DNA of 5,503 nt, from NCBI GenBank assembly GCA_014360105.1, contig JACIYD010000126.1, positions 1-5,503 of the forward strand, in the 5' to 3' direction. Each line of letters begins with the position of its first letter. Position 1 is the stretch's first letter. Under the pieces are notes generated by a model, which was not told the DNA's origin, searched no databases, and worked only from the letters and a program-made list of their open reading frames with translations. This DNA is from Clostridia bacterium (GTDB lineage Bacteria > Bacillota > DSM-521 > Neomoorellales > SLTJ01). Below, one piece after another: positions 5,418 to 5,503 of this stretch. Made by a program: the position numbers and the translations under genes.

Positions 5418-5503
5418 AAGGCTTCTCTTATCGGGCTTCGGTGCTCCACAAAACCCCAGAAGGCGCCTACCGCAGGAGACGGTTCTTGTTTGCGCCCCAC
5501 GAG
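5408..5503 (-). CDS. tnpB: Possible C-terminal tail of IS200/IS605 TnpB (gene enters from the right edge)
   Basis: The frame is open from the edge to TGA at 5410-5408 and gives 31 residues, including GRKQEPSPAVGAFWG and ending SPIREALPS. The KQE segment and the EA-x-P-S ending encoded by one arm of a hairpin resemble the unstructured tails of TnpB proteins beyond the zinc finger. No catalytic residue of the RuvC-like nuclease is within the window, so the call rests on the tail pattern and on the hairpin at the stop codon. It could also be an unrelated open frame. Confidence 0.45.
   Translation of the reverse strand, partial: LVGRKQEPSPAVGAFWGFVEHRSPIREALPS

Noticed and set aside
5474..5503. 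AGGAG followed after seven bases by TTG on the plus strand at 5486, as a possible gene start leaving the right edge.
   Set aside because: Only six codons are visible and the opposite strand gives a better explanation (TnpB-like tail).

Overview
The window looks like chromosomal DNA from a GC-rich, Gram-positive anaerobe of the class Clostridia (Moorella or Desulfotomaculum-like, by impression only). The grounds are an AgrB/AgrD-type cyclic peptide pair, strong GGAGG-like ribosome sites, frequent GTG and TTG starts, and a TnpB-type transposon tail. Every intact gene lies on the minus strand, so transcription runs from high to low coordinates.

Right edge (5400-5503): what appears to be the C-terminal tail of an IS200/IS605-type TnpB enters from outside and stops inside the loop of a 7-bp hairpin, as at the right end of such elements. 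Next, 5110-5399 is a gene-poor leader. It precedes a response-regulator gene (4292-5109) with a receiver domain followed by a GGDEF-like domain that has lost its signature. That gene is split by one -1 frameshift inside the receiver domain.

Centre (1062-4187): an extended -10 promoter precedes a compact four-gene unit. In order it holds a five-helix membrane protein, AgrB (TTG start, 7-nt overlap with the previous gene), a 44-residue AgrD-like pro-peptide (2851-2985), and a membrane-anchored GGDEF plus HD-GYP protein. No AgrC kinase or AgrA regulator is visible. The order suggests a peptide quorum signal whose output is cyclic di-GMP turnover rather than a classical two-component pathway. This is the most interesting feature of the window; the wiring is inference from gene order.

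Left part (1-1061): two gene scraps meet head to head near base 890. One is a minus-strand NERD-domain core, the other the 3' end of an unrecognised plus-strand gene. The end of the NERD scrap runs into a near-consensus sigma-A promoter (TTGACA, 17 bp, TATGAT) for a radical SAM protein whose gene runs off the left edge.
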